Shown here: positions 11,894 to 24,119 of the stretch, piece after piece | Numbering within the stretch: the first letter of the stretch is position 1 | Layout: every line of letters starts with the position of its first letter | Source of the DNA: Loripinus fragilis | Lineage: Eukaryota > Mollusca > Bivalvia > Lucinida > Lucinidae | Assembly: GCA_964019695.1 (NCBI GenBank) | Contig: OZ026525.1 | Coordinates: forward strand, 65,504,253 to 65,568,252 | Length of the DNA: 64,000 nucleotides | Direction: 5' to 3' | Notes under the pieces: generated by a model | What the model saw: only the letters and a program-made list of their open reading frames with translations | What the model was told of the DNA's origin: nothing | Databases searched by the model: none | Translations under genes and position numbers: made by a program

Positions 11894-13344
11894 GTTTGGG
11901 CCATTTTATCTGGTTCATTGCACCAGAGAAGATAATCATTGAAAAAAGTGGGTGGGGCTACAATATATATATATTTCTTAAGTTAACCTTTCTTCAATTA
12001 GAAAATCCTCTCAAAACTAGTTTCTGCACATACAACCAGCATCAAAGCATTATTAAATTTTTTTTGGTCTGTTGAAAATAAATTTATCGCTATGCAGTTG
12101 AAATTTACAAACTTGAAATTGTGCATTACAGGGGGTAGGGGTAGTAACAAAGAAATATCTCTTTTTCTAGACAGTGAAAATTGCTCAAATTTCAGACAGA
12201 TTCAGCATAATAATGATTATGACATACAAGTTCAAAAAAATCTAATTTTTTTGAATTGCCTTACATACATGTATATGAATATTACGTAAAAATGGCAGTA
12301 ATTTTTTTAACTATTATTTTTAATGAAAAAGTTGATCCATAAATATACAATGGCTAGATTCACTTCAAATAAACGTCACAGTACTTCAAGTAAACTTAAA
12401 CCTTTCTGATGCAATAATTCACAATATGCCATAATCATCAGCTAGTAGACAGCTACCATATCATAGGCCTGTTTATTTCTTACTTCGGCCCTGAACTTTT
12501 TTTGGAGAAAAAGGGCATATAATGCATGTCTTTAAAGAGCCGTAGCTCAAAGACTAAAAGATGACATTGCACTTTTATGGTTTTATATCAATATTAATAA
12601 TGCAAAATAGCGATTTACAAAAAATGAAGAAAATTTATATTTCGTAAAAAATGCCCAGGTGTCAGTAGTGACCTTAAATTGTCTCCTCTAAAAATTCTAA
12701 GTAATTTACTATGATTGTAAGATTCTTTGAAATAAAAATTGCAATATATGCACAATTTCCACAACAAAATATCATGAACAGGGGATAAAAAATCCACTTG
12801 TAGCCTCGTAATTACAAGTGAAATCTAGAAAGGAAGAGTAATTCTCCCCACAGCTCTGGTTCGGTAGGACGAGTGCTTTGGGATGAATTACTCAAGGAAG
12901 TCACAATACATATTACTCCCTTATGTTTTTGAAAAAAAATATTGCATATTCTTTTAAAGGACAGTGAATGTGTTTGCAGGACAAGTGAGAATTGTAAGTC
13001 ACTCGTCCTGCAGGACAAGTGCAATATTGAAATAATTTAGTCCCCTGATAAAGCTATAAGATACCTTCTAAAACCTTATACCCTAGAAATCTATTTTGAT
13101 CTTTTTCTGGCGCCCAAAGGGGTAGAATACTTTATTATTTACATATCAGATCTTACATGATGCACCAGTGACGTATATTAGAACACATGCGAAGAGATTA
13201 CATTCCGTAAAAAGACTTCTCAACATGTTGTCATTTTTGCATCATGGCATTATTATGACAGCCATTTAATTGAAGAGTTTTAAGGGGAGATAATTTTAAA
13301 TCTATCTCCCCAGTAAAAAATAAGATCTTTAGACTGAGTTCTAT

Positions 13345-13675
13345 ATGAGTTGAAGTTCCTTAGATGAACACTCCGCGAATACATATAAAGTTAAAGTCAC
13401 TGTAACGAATATACAGCAAACAGTATCCAGAACTAAGTTCTTATTGTGAATACCGGGCGAATAGTACCTTGTGCTTGAAAAAAGTTTAAGTTTTTGCTGC
13501 GAATATGCAGCGATTATATGACAAACTGCAAACATTAGCGATCACTTTTTTGTCAGACCAATTTTGTTCGCTGGGTATTCACGACAAGAAGTGAATATAT
13601 AGCTAACAATTACTGTAAACAATGCAGTTCGCAGAATATTCGCAGCATATTCGTCAAATATTCACACAAAGACAG
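13345..13675. repeat. Degenerate GCGAATA / TATTCGC word-repeat region
   Basis: The words GCGAATA, GTATTCAC and their complements recur in both orientations (about 13375, 13450, 13500, 13570, 13625-13665). The right side mirrors the left, so this looks like the arms of a small inverted-repeat element with internal word amplification. No coding content. Confidence 0.5.
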
Positions 13676-13684
13676 CTTTTCCAT

Positions 13685-13862
13685 AAGGTCCCCTGGAAAA
13701 TGTTGGACCCCAAAAGTATAGTTTTCTTTGAAATTAACCATTGATAAACCACTGTAAATCTGTAAAATAAGTTGAGGACTAAAAAAACTATGTCAAAGCT
13801 GTTTCTGGCACTTGGGCCTGGACCCCCCTCCCACCCCTGATAAGAATTCCTGGATCAGCGCT
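13685..13862 (+). repeat. GGATCC-end dispersed repeat, copy 1
   Basis: Shares an ordered series with 14632-14866: CTGGAAAATGTTGGACCCC, AAGTATAGTTTTC, TGTAAAATAAGTTGAGGAC, TGGACCCCCC and the end TTCCTGGATC. The two copies are about 950 bp apart in the same orientation. Confidence 0.75.
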
Positions 13863-14631
13863 TGTCGCATTTATCCAATCAATTGACGCTGCCTAAAATG
13901 GCATCAAATGAGACATCTAAAAGTAAACACAGCAATGATAGCTGTTCTCTTTTGGCACCAGGTGGTGCTATTTGGGATACAAGTTTACCGAGCCTTTTGA
14001 ACATAAAGCGAATTGAGAGCTAAAAGTGCGAATACGGTATTTTATGGGCATGTGTTTCTTCACATTTTAGTTTAAAATTCACACTCCCTGGCGTAATGAT
14101 CGAGCTCGATCGAGCCAGTAGAAATCTAAAGAAAGAAAGTATTTATGTTTATGTTATAAGTTCATAATCTCTGGAGTATCTCCCATGTGCGGATCCAGAG
14201 TGGGGTATAGGGGTCCGGACCCCCTTGAAAATCACAAGCTATATGGGTTTATATAGAAATTCAAGAAATCACCCGATAGCGTACGGACAGATCACAACTC
14301 TAAAAGACTTCTATAAATACACCTTCTTTCTTCGAACGATAATACATTCGAACGCCCTACCACACCACATCCCCAACCTGCCTACCTTGGCACAGTTCAG
14401 TACGGCTGTTTGCCAGGTAGCCCACTCCACGCCCTAGATACCAGCATCTGTTTTATCTTTTAACTTTACTAACACTCTTCATCGCACTGTACAAACTCAT
14501 TTCACCCACTTTTTTCTATGCTTTTAGTCCATCTAACACCCTTTAGCTCCTGGTATATAACGGAACACCACCTTACGTCATCCTCGGAGGTTTAGGTGTA
14601 CAGGAAGATAGATAGATAGATAAAATTAGCA

Positions 14632-14866
14632 TTTGGACCCCCCCCCCCCCTGGAAAAAGTTGGACCCCCCTGAAAAATGTTGGCCCCCCTCTGGATCCTT
14701 TGGAAAGTATAGTTCTCTCTGCAATAAAACCATTGGACCACCTCTGTAAACTGTAAAATAAGTCGAGGACTAAAAAAAACTTTGTCCAGGCTGTTTACTT
14801 TTTGGCCGTTGGTCCTGGACCCCCCACCCCACCCCTCCTGACAAAACTTCCTGGATCCGCGCATTT
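14632..14866 (+). repeat. GGATCC-end dispersed repeat, copy 2, with poly-C
   Basis: Second copy of the repeat at 13685. It starts next to a GATA microsatellite (about 14610-14626) and a 13-base C run (14638-14650), and ends CTTCCTGGATCCGCGCAT. The end sequence CTGGATCCGCGCATG also occurs near 33626, so the family is wider than these two copies. Confidence 0.75.
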
Positions 14867-15076
14867 GTCCATGGGTGCTTCGATGCACCAGTGACATATA
14901 TATTAGAACATGGGTCCCTGGTTGCACTTCCACATGTAATGTAACATAGTGGAGTGCAACGATCGAGGTACCAAAGTGTAATAGAATGCAGGTTAGCCAG
15001 CTGATCTCGCTATTAGAGGTGGGGGAAATGGAACATCATAGCCTAGACATTGAGGTAATACACTCTGAAAACTTTT

Positions 15077-15451
15077 CAGGGTTTACCCTGGCTCAGAATT
15101 TGTTGCAGCCAGCACTTTAGCCAAATGGAAAACGTTGGAGCCAAATGAAACTAATTTCAGCCAAGGTAGAATATCAGCAAGTTGTTTTGTAAAACTCTTT
15201 GCCCGCTAGGTGCGATTTTTGTTGTCTGCTGATTACCTTTGCAAACAGTTTGGACCCACATCAGGCCCGACAACATTTTGTGCCTGATCTGGATCCAAAC
15301 TGTTTGACACCCTTTCTTTCTTTTTCTCTTCACTGTGCTCGCTCATACTTACAGGGAGTGCTAATTAAGACTGCACTTTTAGCTGAAGCTACTCTTAGAC
15401 TACAATTTTAGTAGCAAATGGTTCCAAAAGCTAATGGCAGGGTAAACCCTG
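15077..15451. mobile_element. 375-bp element with CAGGGTTTACCCTG ends
   Basis: Terminal inverted repeats CAGGGTTTACCCTGGC (15077) and its complement ending 15451. The five bases CTTTT occur directly outside both ends, a possible target duplication. The CAGGG start resembles hAT termini, but a hAT duplication would be 8 bp. Inside is a hairpin (15243-15305) with AACAGTTTGGACCCACATCA in one arm, of the same type as hairpins at 43788, 60588 and 62715. Confidence 0.7.
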
Positions 15452-16059
15452 CTTTTATCTTTTCCTGAGTTGTCCAGGAATGTTTACATCTATTATGTTC
15501 TTTATTATATATATTGTTCATATTTATCATTATTCAAATGCTACTTTTCAGTTTCTATGTAATTATCATTACAGCTATCTGACATCTAGTGAAAGAAATA
15601 TACCTACCGGTACATACAAACCTAAAACATTCTTCATTGTTCTACTCTTCTTATGTCCTATGATAAGCGATACTATAACTGCCTTGTCCTTCTAGCTTAT
15701 TTGGGCGATATCCTGAGAGCAGATTTGATAAATCTGCAACACTTCTGATTGTCAAAATTTACCGCGGCAAAAAGCAAGGGATATCGTTATATTTATTCAA
15801 GAACAGTACATTCTTGAACTTTTCAAGGACAGTTTTTAAGAACAATTGTTCTTAATTATTTGTCCAATTTTACATTCATAAATTGTATTTTAGCTGATCT
15901 TAAACACTTTAAGAGCAGTTCATGTCCAGTTCTTGATTCTTGTTCTTGAATAATGAAAGAACATTTCTTGGACTGTTATTTAAATTTTCGCAGGGGCCGT
16001 CTAATTTGGGCCTCTGGTAATCTTTTTAGCTAAATGACACAGCAAGCTGCAAGGATAAC

Positions 16060-17705
16060 ATTCATATCTGCTCTTAATTTCAGTGATGAGACACTTCGTA
16101 AATATTAGATAAATTTAAAACTAGGCTATTATTGTATAATGGAGATATTAGTTTTCAAAACACCTTTGATACAACTACTTTTAATTTATTAGAGCTTTGA
16201 CTTTTAGTAATTTCTTAATTTTTGCTCCCTTGCGCCCCTACAATGACCAAAATCAAGCCCCCATTGGGACCTCTGATAATAATTTGTATAGATATTGGCA
16301 GAAAAATATTGGACTTATTTTGCCTCTGTTTTACTATTTTGCACTTACTACTGAACATAGTTGGTCAATTGCATTTATTCTCTACTTGCCATAGAAATTT
16401 AACCCTTTTTTATCCGTTTTGAGCCCCTTAGGGAGCCCCTAATGAGATTTCAAACTGTTTATATTCTTTAACTACAATTGTATAATGTAGATATGCCATT
16501 TCAAAACATATTTGGTACAATTAATTTTAATTTGTAAAAGGGCTTTGACTTTTTCAAATAATTTCTTAATTTTTACCCCACCCCCTCCCACTAGCGCCCC
16601 TAAAATGAACAAAATAAAAAAAAAAATTGGGGCCTCAGATAATAATTTGCATAGATATTCACAGAGAAATTTTTAACTTAAACTTTTATTGACCCTGTGT
16701 TACTATTTTGCACTTATTACTGAACAAAGTCAGTCAATTTCATTTATTCCCTAGATTTCATAGTAATTTTACTCTTTTTAATCCGTTTTGAGCCCCTTAG
16801 GGAGCCCCTCATGTGAATTCCAACTGTTTATATTCTTTAACTACGATTGTATAATATAGATATCACATTTCAAAACAAATTTGGTACAATTAATTTTAAT
16901 CTGTAAAAGGGCTTTGACTTTTTCAAATGATTTCTTAATTTTTGCCCCAACCCCTCCCACCCTTGCCCCTAAAATGAACAAAATGAACCCCCCCCCATTG
17001 CGACCTCTGATAATAATTTGTATGGATATTAGCAGAGAAATTTTGGCCTTAAACCTTTATTGGCTCTGTGTTACTTTTTTGCACTTATTACTGAACAAAG
17101 TCGGTCAATTTCATTTATTCCCTAGTAGATTTCATAGAAATTTCACCCTTTTTAGTCCCTTTTGAGCCCCCCTTAGGGAGCCCCTAATGAGATTTCAAAC
17201 CGTTTATATTCTTTAACTACAATTGTATAATGTAGATATGCCATTTCAAAACAAATTTGGTACATTTAATTTTAATTTGTAAAAAGGCTTTGACTTTTTT
17301 TTCAAAAAAAATCTAAGTTTTTGCCCCCCTTTCGCCCCTAAAAAGACCAAAATCAAACCCCAATAGGGGCCTCTGATAATATGTTTTATAGATATTGGTA
17401 GAGAAATGGTAGTGTTACATTTTCTTTATTCATTGTTACAGTCTGGCAGTTGTGTGAGTTACACACTTCATAAATATTTGTTAAATTCAAAACATGCCTT
17501 TCGGAACGGTGTACCTTTTGTTTCCATGGAAACACATAGAAGATGGTAACTTCCCAAAACTTTTATTTTAATTTTTGAAAGATGGGATTATATTTAATTT
17601 CATTTCAGTCCTATAATGTGCCCAGCTTTCGTGCCCTTAATGATATAAGCTGTCAAAAAGTGCAAAAAACAACAAATTTCGGGGTTGTGTTACCCCACCC
17701 ACCTT
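16060..17705 (-). repeat. Right-arm tandem array, inverted relative to the left arm
   Basis: Read on the minus strand it begins at 17705 with the same GTGGGTGGGGTAACACAACC block, has the palindrome GTTTCCATGGAAAC (17520-17533), and continues into repeated partial units. The block GAGCCCCTTAGGGAGCCCCT occurs at 16421, 16790 and about 17164, giving a period of about 370 bp. The array therefore has one full unit and about three shortened units, unlike the left arm. Confidence 0.82.
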
Positions 17706-18045
17706 TCAGATAGAGCTTCGATATGAAGGAGACCAGAAATTCTTTAAACATTAACGTTCGGATACTTACCAAGGGCAATTCTCTAATTAATAAACAGCTT
17801 TATAGCTAACATGTTGGTATTAAAGAAGATATAACAGTCCAAAATTCGCCAAATTTCATTGATTTTCTGACAAATTTTAGCCAAAAACTATTGACCCCGT
17901 TACCATGGCAACGGATATGAAAATGAAGGAATGATGCATGATTTACGTGTTTTAGCATGAAAACAAACAATCATAGAAAGTTTCATCAAAATCTGAGACT
18001 ATGCGTGAACAACTAGGTTCGATGGTTACAGAGAATTGGTGTTAA

Positions 18046-18997
18046 CTCTTTGCATACTGGGTAATTTTGCATGCTATGTTTTTCGTTTGCTGAGTTTTTT
18101 TTCAAAATCAACTTTTTGAAATATCAAGAATTACAACCTTCTGAACACAGATCATGCCCGAAATTTTGGTTATTCGTATATACATTATCGTATCCAGAGG
18201 GGAGGGGTTTGGGAGTCTGGAATCCCTAGAAAATCACATCATCATCGGCCCGCCAGCAAAATCCACTGTTTTACACATATTATGCATTTAGTTCTATATT
18301 TATGTACTTCACCCAAAGCTATTCTATGCCGGTATGCTAAACCTTTATATATTAAAAGACTCTCACGTTTTTAAACAACTGGTGTCACACCAAGAAAAGA
18401 TTAAAGATCGCAAGCTTTCTAGAAAAGCTTAAACTTGTAAAATACAGTTATTGACTTTAACGAGGTATCGAGAGGGTTTACTTACCAAAAAAGTGATATA
18501 TCACTTCTAAGAGTTGATAACTCTTTTTGTTATATAACTGGAGAGAATCCTGTCTCCTGGTTGGCTCAATTTGTCTTCATAAATCTTTATGTCTACCTAA
18601 AAACTGGCCTAAACTGGCCTAGAAGTTGATATTGGATGAAAACCAGCCCACACTAGTTTTCAGAAGTTAATGTTTTGACAACTCTGCAATATAACCCTCT
18701 ATAGAGCTAAAAATAGCATGATGAGTATGAAACTAGCATGGGTTGCATGAAATAGCGGGTCAGGATCAACAAGTTTAGGAACCCATCAAGCTTGTCATTT
18801 GCAGTTCGTACATACTTTTTCATAATGTTGTAGTATGAGGCATCCACTCCTAATATTCCCCTTGAGTTCAGATATAGAAAAAATGCTAGATGGACATAGT
18901 GATACATTTGTATCACTGATTATATCACGTTTACCAACTTAAGCATGAAATATCTTGTGATGTGCAAGGTCTACACTGATGTAGGTGGTATAAAATA
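18046..18997. other. No gene recognised; one half-copy of the GGATCC MITE
   Basis: 18187-18262 matches, in reverse, the right half of the complete element at 62169-62403: ATCCAGAGGGG, then TCTGGAATCCCTAGAAAA, then CATCATCGGCCCGCCAGC. The rest is unassigned AT-rich DNA. Confidence 0.5.
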
Positions 18998-19913
18998 TAC
19001 TCCTCAAAATAATTGAAGGACCAATACTATCAATTATAACATTGAAGCATTTTGTGTAGAATTTATTTTGAAAACCAATCTTACGATCTTGCCTAATTTT
19101 TTTGGACATCTTTGACGCCTTATTGTCAAGTGAAACAGCAAAAAGAACGTGGTAGAAAATGCTACTAAGAAGGATTTTTTGTCATTTTAAAATTTTACCT
19201 AAATGTATTGGAATGTCATTTTTTGTGTGTTATCCATGGACCACAGAATTGCATGAAATGAATAAAAAGTGCTTTAAGATGCTGAAATCAATCTTTGGTT
19301 TCGCATGATTTTATTGTGTTTTCATCCCGTCAATACCACTCACCTCTTCCTGTGAGAGAAAATTGCCCCTTTTGGCTGTGACGTAATGGTCAGACTATGG
19401 ATTCCGACCACTGGTTTTGGCGTTTGTCTGTGAAATCTTTAAACGATTCATCGGGACATCTTCTTAACACTCAAAGGCATAAATGACGATTGAAAATCTG
19501 ATTCTTGATGGCCAAGTACACACGTTGTTTTCAGAAAACAAAACAATGTTAAAAATGCATTGTCAGAGATGAAAATGCTTCCTTCCCAGTGTATTGAAAC
19601 GATTTGAAGATTTTTTTGCATGTAAGCTGAACTGTTTAAAACAAAGTTTAATTTGATGTCACTTTCATTCTACTCGAATGACTACAGAAGGATTTCTTTA
19701 CCCCACCCACTGCCTTTTGAAAGTGGGGTTATGAGGGTATGTACATTTGAGACACAGTTATGTCAGAATTAGGCACGGAAATCATTAATAATGATTCTCG
19801 ATTTATGGGCATAAAGAATAGAAAGATTTGGGCCAAGTATTACAGAATTAAAATGTTTGAGCTAATTATACTCACGTTCTAAAATCTTGGTCCTTTAATT
19901 ATTTTGAGGAGTA
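18998..19913. mobile_element. 916-bp non-autonomous Tc1/mariner-type element
   Basis: Inverted ends TACTCCTCAAAATAATTGAA (18998) and, reversed, TACTCCTCAAAATAATTAAA (ending 19913), about 28 bp each, flanked by TA on both sides. No transposase frame. The 96-bp MITE-C copy follows at 19915, sharing the boundary TA. Confidence 0.82.
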
Positions 19914-19914
19914 T

Positions 19915-20010
19915 AGTTATACCATGTTTGTCCACATGTACGTAAGATAATCCACTCGCTTAAGCTCGTGGAATATATCCACGTACATGCGGACAACCCA
20001 TGGTATAACT
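19915..20010. mobile_element. MITE-C copy 1, 96-bp foldback
   Basis: Ends AGTTATACCATG / CATGGTATAACT; the arms continue as TTGTCCACATGTACGT and its mirror CACGTACATGCGGACAACC. The arms nearly meet, so the whole unit is a hairpin. A second copy lies at 29386-29478. Confidence 0.82.
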
Positions 20011-20283
20011 ATTACATAATGTTTAAAAGCGATGTTACGCCAACACAGCAACATGGTTGTTTTACATTTTCTTTAACATCGTGATCTAAGTGAAACCACA
20101 GACTAAAAGTGCTTGGAAATAAGATTACAGGTAGATAGTTCCTGTGGTTATTAAATTTCCAAACAATTTCTTACCACTTCGCTGAACTATTTCCTATATT
20201 CGGCCACATCGTTCGAAAACAGTCACTTTATGATTTGCCAGTTAAAACGTATTCAGTACGTGCATTCATTTCTCTGCTTTGCT

Positions 20284-20618
20284 CAAAAATAGTAAGTGAG
20301 TATGATCAGGAAATACCACAATCACAAACTGCAGACTAACCCATGGCACCGCGAGGAATAGCCACACAACAATCAAAAGACACCAGGAAGACAAACTAAG
20401 CAAAGCAACCAGCTCTCTCTTCCCAATCAAGATGATTGCAAAACTAGAAGGGACATAAAGAAACGTAAAACAAAACATAGAACAATTACAGAATCCCACA
20501 ATGGGAGTTACAATAAAAAAACAAGTCAACAACAACAGGGCCATCGCCTTAGAACGGACAGCAGCCTAAGCCACCGGGGGCTGAAATGCATTTTACGGGT
20601 ACCAAATCTTCGCCCCCA
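20284..20618 (-). mobile_element. LINE-R copy, 3' region
   Basis: Read on the minus strand it runs from the GCTTAGGCTGCTGTCCGTTC block, through TTTTGCAATCATCTTGATTG and GTCTTCCTGGTGTC, to the terminus TGATCATACTCACTTACTAT. The same order is seen at 33895-34080, 48418-48684 and 52994-53343. The 92-residue frame inside it is a translation of repeat DNA. Confidence 0.75.
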
Positions 20619-20759
20619 AGTCTCAGATACGTAATGACAACGTCCGACATGGTCAACTCTGGTCTAAGAGCATGCCTTTTATTACCTGCGAATAAACATC
20701 TCTTCAAACTCGTCTTCTAACTCGGAGAGGTTATGTTATGTCGTCCAGACGTGCAACAG

Positions 20760-20995
20760 CAGTATCTAGTTAGGCTTATGGTTTGGTACAGACCTGAATG
20801 TATAAATCGAGGGGTCGCTGGATCGAGCCTCCGACTCAGTGACTGCAATAGAGGTACTGCTTCATCGGAGGCACTGTGGTGTGTCCTTGAACAAGACAAT
20901 TTATCCTCAGCTAAGTACCGGTTCAACTCAGAAAAAAGTCCCGAAATGACTATAAAATGTTGACTGGGTCGTAACGCATCAACGAAAACAAAAAA
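20760..20995 (+). mobile_element. tRNA-derived SINE-1
   Basis: B-box-like GGTCGCTGGATCGAGCCTCC near 20812 is followed by a body (GTGTCCTTGAACAAGACAAT, AGTACCGGTTCAACTCAG) and a 3' end GGTCGTAACGCATCAACGAA. The body and end recur at 28800-28965 and, on the minus strand, at 36245 and 40315. The A-box is not clear, so the head may be truncated. Confidence 0.65.
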
Positions 20996-21734
20996 TCATA
21001 AATGAGCCAGAGCAGGACAAAAACAGCAAAATAATCGGTGCGCGAAGCAATAACTCAGATCAGCCTATTCAGATCAGAGTCTACATTATAAACTCAGTCT
21101 GTAGCCAAGAACTAATGATAACTTCGTGCGGACAGCGATGGTCAGTCAGATCAGAATCTTCGCTGTTCAGCAAAGGAAATTTTGTTCGTTTTCTTGCGTA
21201 TGGGCTCATTTTCTATTAAACCGCAAGAAGGGTTATGTTATTATTATTGCCTGATTGCCTCTTAAATAATGATTTATGGAAGCTCTGCGATAGGTTTATA
21301 CGTCATTACTAGTCAAAATTAGAACTAACGATAGCAATGCACATTCCACTTTACAAGAAAATAATATTTGGTATGCCTTATGTTCTTTGGAATTCGTATG
21401 CTATGCATTATTTGGCTAGCACAAAAGAAAATGTATTTAGTACTAGTAATCTTATTTTTGAACATTTTATTTTGACATGCAAAACATTAAATTATATACA
21501 TACAATAACAATCTATTTGTACATTGTTATCACTTTTACTTTCTTCATTCAACCAATTAGGAATCGCCAGATATTTGCATATTAGAATACCAGCTCAAAT
21601 ATGAAAACTCGCATTGGTTAATTACCAGACTGTCCATACAAACTCATTTTGCATGACAAAATTCACTGAAAAGTAATCCAGATTCTAGGGCTACAAATAT
21701 AAGTATGTACTTTTCTTCTAAGCAAAACGTCAAA
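20996..21734. other. No gene recognised
   Basis: Contains scattered GATCAGACTGC-like words (about 21055-21165) related to the GATCTGCGC repeat family, but no complete copy could be delimited. The open frame at 21337-21585 is AT-rich and unsupported. Confidence 0.4.
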
Positions 21735-22070
21735 GAACCAAATATCTATGTGTCTTGATCCACATCTGAATTAAGGCTGAGGTTTGCGCCATGAAACCGA
21801 TTTAAGCCCTCCAGTAAAATATTCTACTGATCGTCCCAAGGCGGTACTTCTTTTGTTGGACTTTTATGTTTTCTGTTATGTTTGGTATGCTTTTGTGCGC
21901 GTCTGTTTATTTGTGCCTTGTGGTCACTTGCTGGGAAAGGGCTGACCTCTTGGCTCTCGTTTTTGGTGTATAGCTGTGAGTTTGTCACTTTCCCATTGGT
22001 ATCCTGGGTCAGGTGTGGTACTTGATTGTATCGATTCCTGATCGTTGCGCCCTTACTTACTTCTATTTTT
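21735..22070 (+). mobile_element. LINE-L copy 3, 3' region
   Basis: Starts at ATCTATGTGTCTTGATCCAC and proceeds through GTTTAAGCCCTCCAG, CTGATCGTCCCAAGGCGGTA and CTGCTGGGAAAGGGCTGACC to CTGATCGTTGCGCCCTTACT. The 3' terminus is the same as in other LINE-L copies; the 5' boundary differs. Confidence 0.8.
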
Positions 22071-23039
22071 AGACAAAAATATTCATTGCAAGGCCGATGA
22101 GCATGATAATGTCATAAAAAATCCATTGTCTGCGCATGTGCGATACTAAAGGATCGACCTGTCTGCTATGAAGTCGGGTTTGTGCTGTTACGCGGTGCGC
22201 ATTACTCAAAACACTTATGTTAAAAAGTAACAAGCGTTAAATGCCTATAGATAATCCTTCAATGGAGATATCTAGTTATTTTGGGTAGCCAAATCATAAC
22301 AATGATAGGTATTACGGTATTCAGCCATAGACTGATCATATTGTATGCACTAAAACATTTTTGAAAACATTCTCCGCATGGCATTTTCCTTGAAACCGTT
22401 TCAGTGACACGTGATGACGCGCTTGATAAACAATTGATTCAGCCAATCGGGCGAATCACATGACTCTGTGACGCATTTGGTAAACAAATATGTCACATGT
22501 ACCCACAGTGCTCAAATCAGACAGGTCAGTATTTGATAAAATGCTTCCGGTCGATGACAATGATGAAAATTCACCACTAAACGTGTTATCCAATATTTTC
22601 ATATATATCATATATACGTCCAAACAATTTAAAATGTCATCTGCAAATCTTTCACATAATTTGCATATTGAGCTAGGCTTCAGTTTAGTGTAAAGGGACT
22701 GTTCCTAGCAGTGATTTTGTATTAGTGGCCTGTATTGGTTTAAAACACTTGCAATAACAAAACCATTAGTCTGTATGCATTGTAAGAGTATTAAGTAGGA
22801 TGACCCTGTGTAACAAATAGCAATATATATAAAACAAATTCCACCATTGAAATGCAGTCGAATATCTTTTTTAAAGATATTTCGTGTTTGCCAGTTGTAT
22901 CGATGTGAAAACCCTTGCGAACCACTCTTCAAATTACAAAGATTTTTGATATACATTTTGATGATAATAATAAAAGATAATATGAGTCAGCACATGAGAT
23001 TTTAGAAGTTATCGCATTTACATAAATACTGAGCATCAG
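22071..23039. other. No gene recognised
   Basis: Contains a canonical E-box CACGTG near 22411 and a 27-bp palindrome (about 22862-22888) that also occurs at 3376-3402. No coding or complete repeat could be supported. Confidence 0.4.
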
Positions 23040-24100
23040 TAAACGCCGATGTTTCCTACAGCGAGACTAAACTTCACTCATATGTTCCTCTTAGTGAGAT
23101 AATGTGCAGAACCTATGCCTCGGCTACACAGACTTCAGGTTAAGGTGACAATCAAGGTCATGTGATTAACCCTTCAATTTGTGTACGCTCCATATCTCCT
23201 GACCCCTTGAGGTGATTTTCATTTAACTTCATCCAAATATTTCTCTTAGCGATATAATGTACAAAACCTATGACTCGGCTACACAGACTCAAGGTCAGGG
23301 TCACAATTTAAGGTCATGTGATTAACCCTTCAATTTGTGTCCGCTCCATATCTCATAAACCGTTCGAACTAGTTTCATTAAACTTCATTCAAATATTTCT
23401 CTTAGTGAGAGAGTATCCAGAGCACATGTCCCAGCCACATTGACTCGAGGTCAATATCACTGGTCAAGGGATTTATCCTTGAATTTGGTGTCTGTTCCAT
23501 TTCTCCTGAACCCTGGGGTCATTTTGTTTCATGAAACTTCACCTAAATGTTCCTCTTAGTGAGACTATGAGTAGAATCTTTGAATAGGCTACGAAGACTC
23601 AAGGTAACACTTCAAGGTCATGTGCTTCACCCTTCAATTTGTGTCCGCTTCATATCTCCTGACCCCTTAAGGCGATTTTAATTAGACTTCACCCAAATGT
23701 TCCTCTCAGCTAATGTGCAGAACCTATGGCTCGGCTGTACAAATTCAATGTCAAGATCACACTTCAAGGTTATGTGATTTACCCTCTACTTTGTGTCCAC
23801 TCCATATCTCCTAAAACCCTTCGAACGATTTTCAATAAACGTTATCCAAATGTTCCTTTCAGTGATGCGGTGTGAAAAACCAATGACTAAGCTATGCAGA
23901 CTCAATGTCAAGGTCACACATTGAATTTGGTGTCCCTACCCATCTCCTAAACAATTTGAAAGATTTTCATTAAACATCACTCAAATGTTCCTCACATTGA
24001 GTTGGCTGCAGAATCCATGACTCAGCTATGCAAACTCAAAGACAATGTCACTCTTTAAAGTAATGGGAGTTTTCCGGCGGGAGATATGGCTGTCCTTCAG
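23040..24100 (+). repeat. Old tandem array, about 154-bp units, AAGGTCA-rich
   Basis: The phrase TTCAyyCAAATGTTCCTCTTAG recurs at about 23073, 23227, 23386, 23542, 23688, 23840 and 23975, giving about seven diverged units of 135-160 bp. Each unit has a CTCGGCTACACAGACTCAAGG-like segment, usually AAGGTCATGTG, and CTCCATATCTCCT. The unit length and order are regular. No open frame persists across units. Confidence 0.88.
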
Positions 24101-24119
24101 TCTGCTGTCTTGTCTCTTG

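Larger units (their letters stand above)
9119..18045. mobile_element. 8.9-kb element with TTAA ends and long inverted arms
   Basis: Left end TTAACATCAATTCTCTATAA (9119) and the right end read inward on the other strand, TTAACACCAATTCTCTGTAA (18045), are close inverted copies. Similarity continues inward: TTGTTCACGC, GTCTCRGATTTT, a CCGTTRCCATGGCAACGG palindrome (9261-9278, 17897-17914), then a GTGGGTGGGGTAACACAACC block about 345 bp from each end. TTAA at both ends is the target of piggyBac/Kolobok-type elements, but neither the termini nor any open frame identifies a transposase. The arms then consist of tandem units, listed separately. The middle (about 11.0-16.0 kb) holds later insertions. 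Superfamily assignment is inference. Confidence 0.75.
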
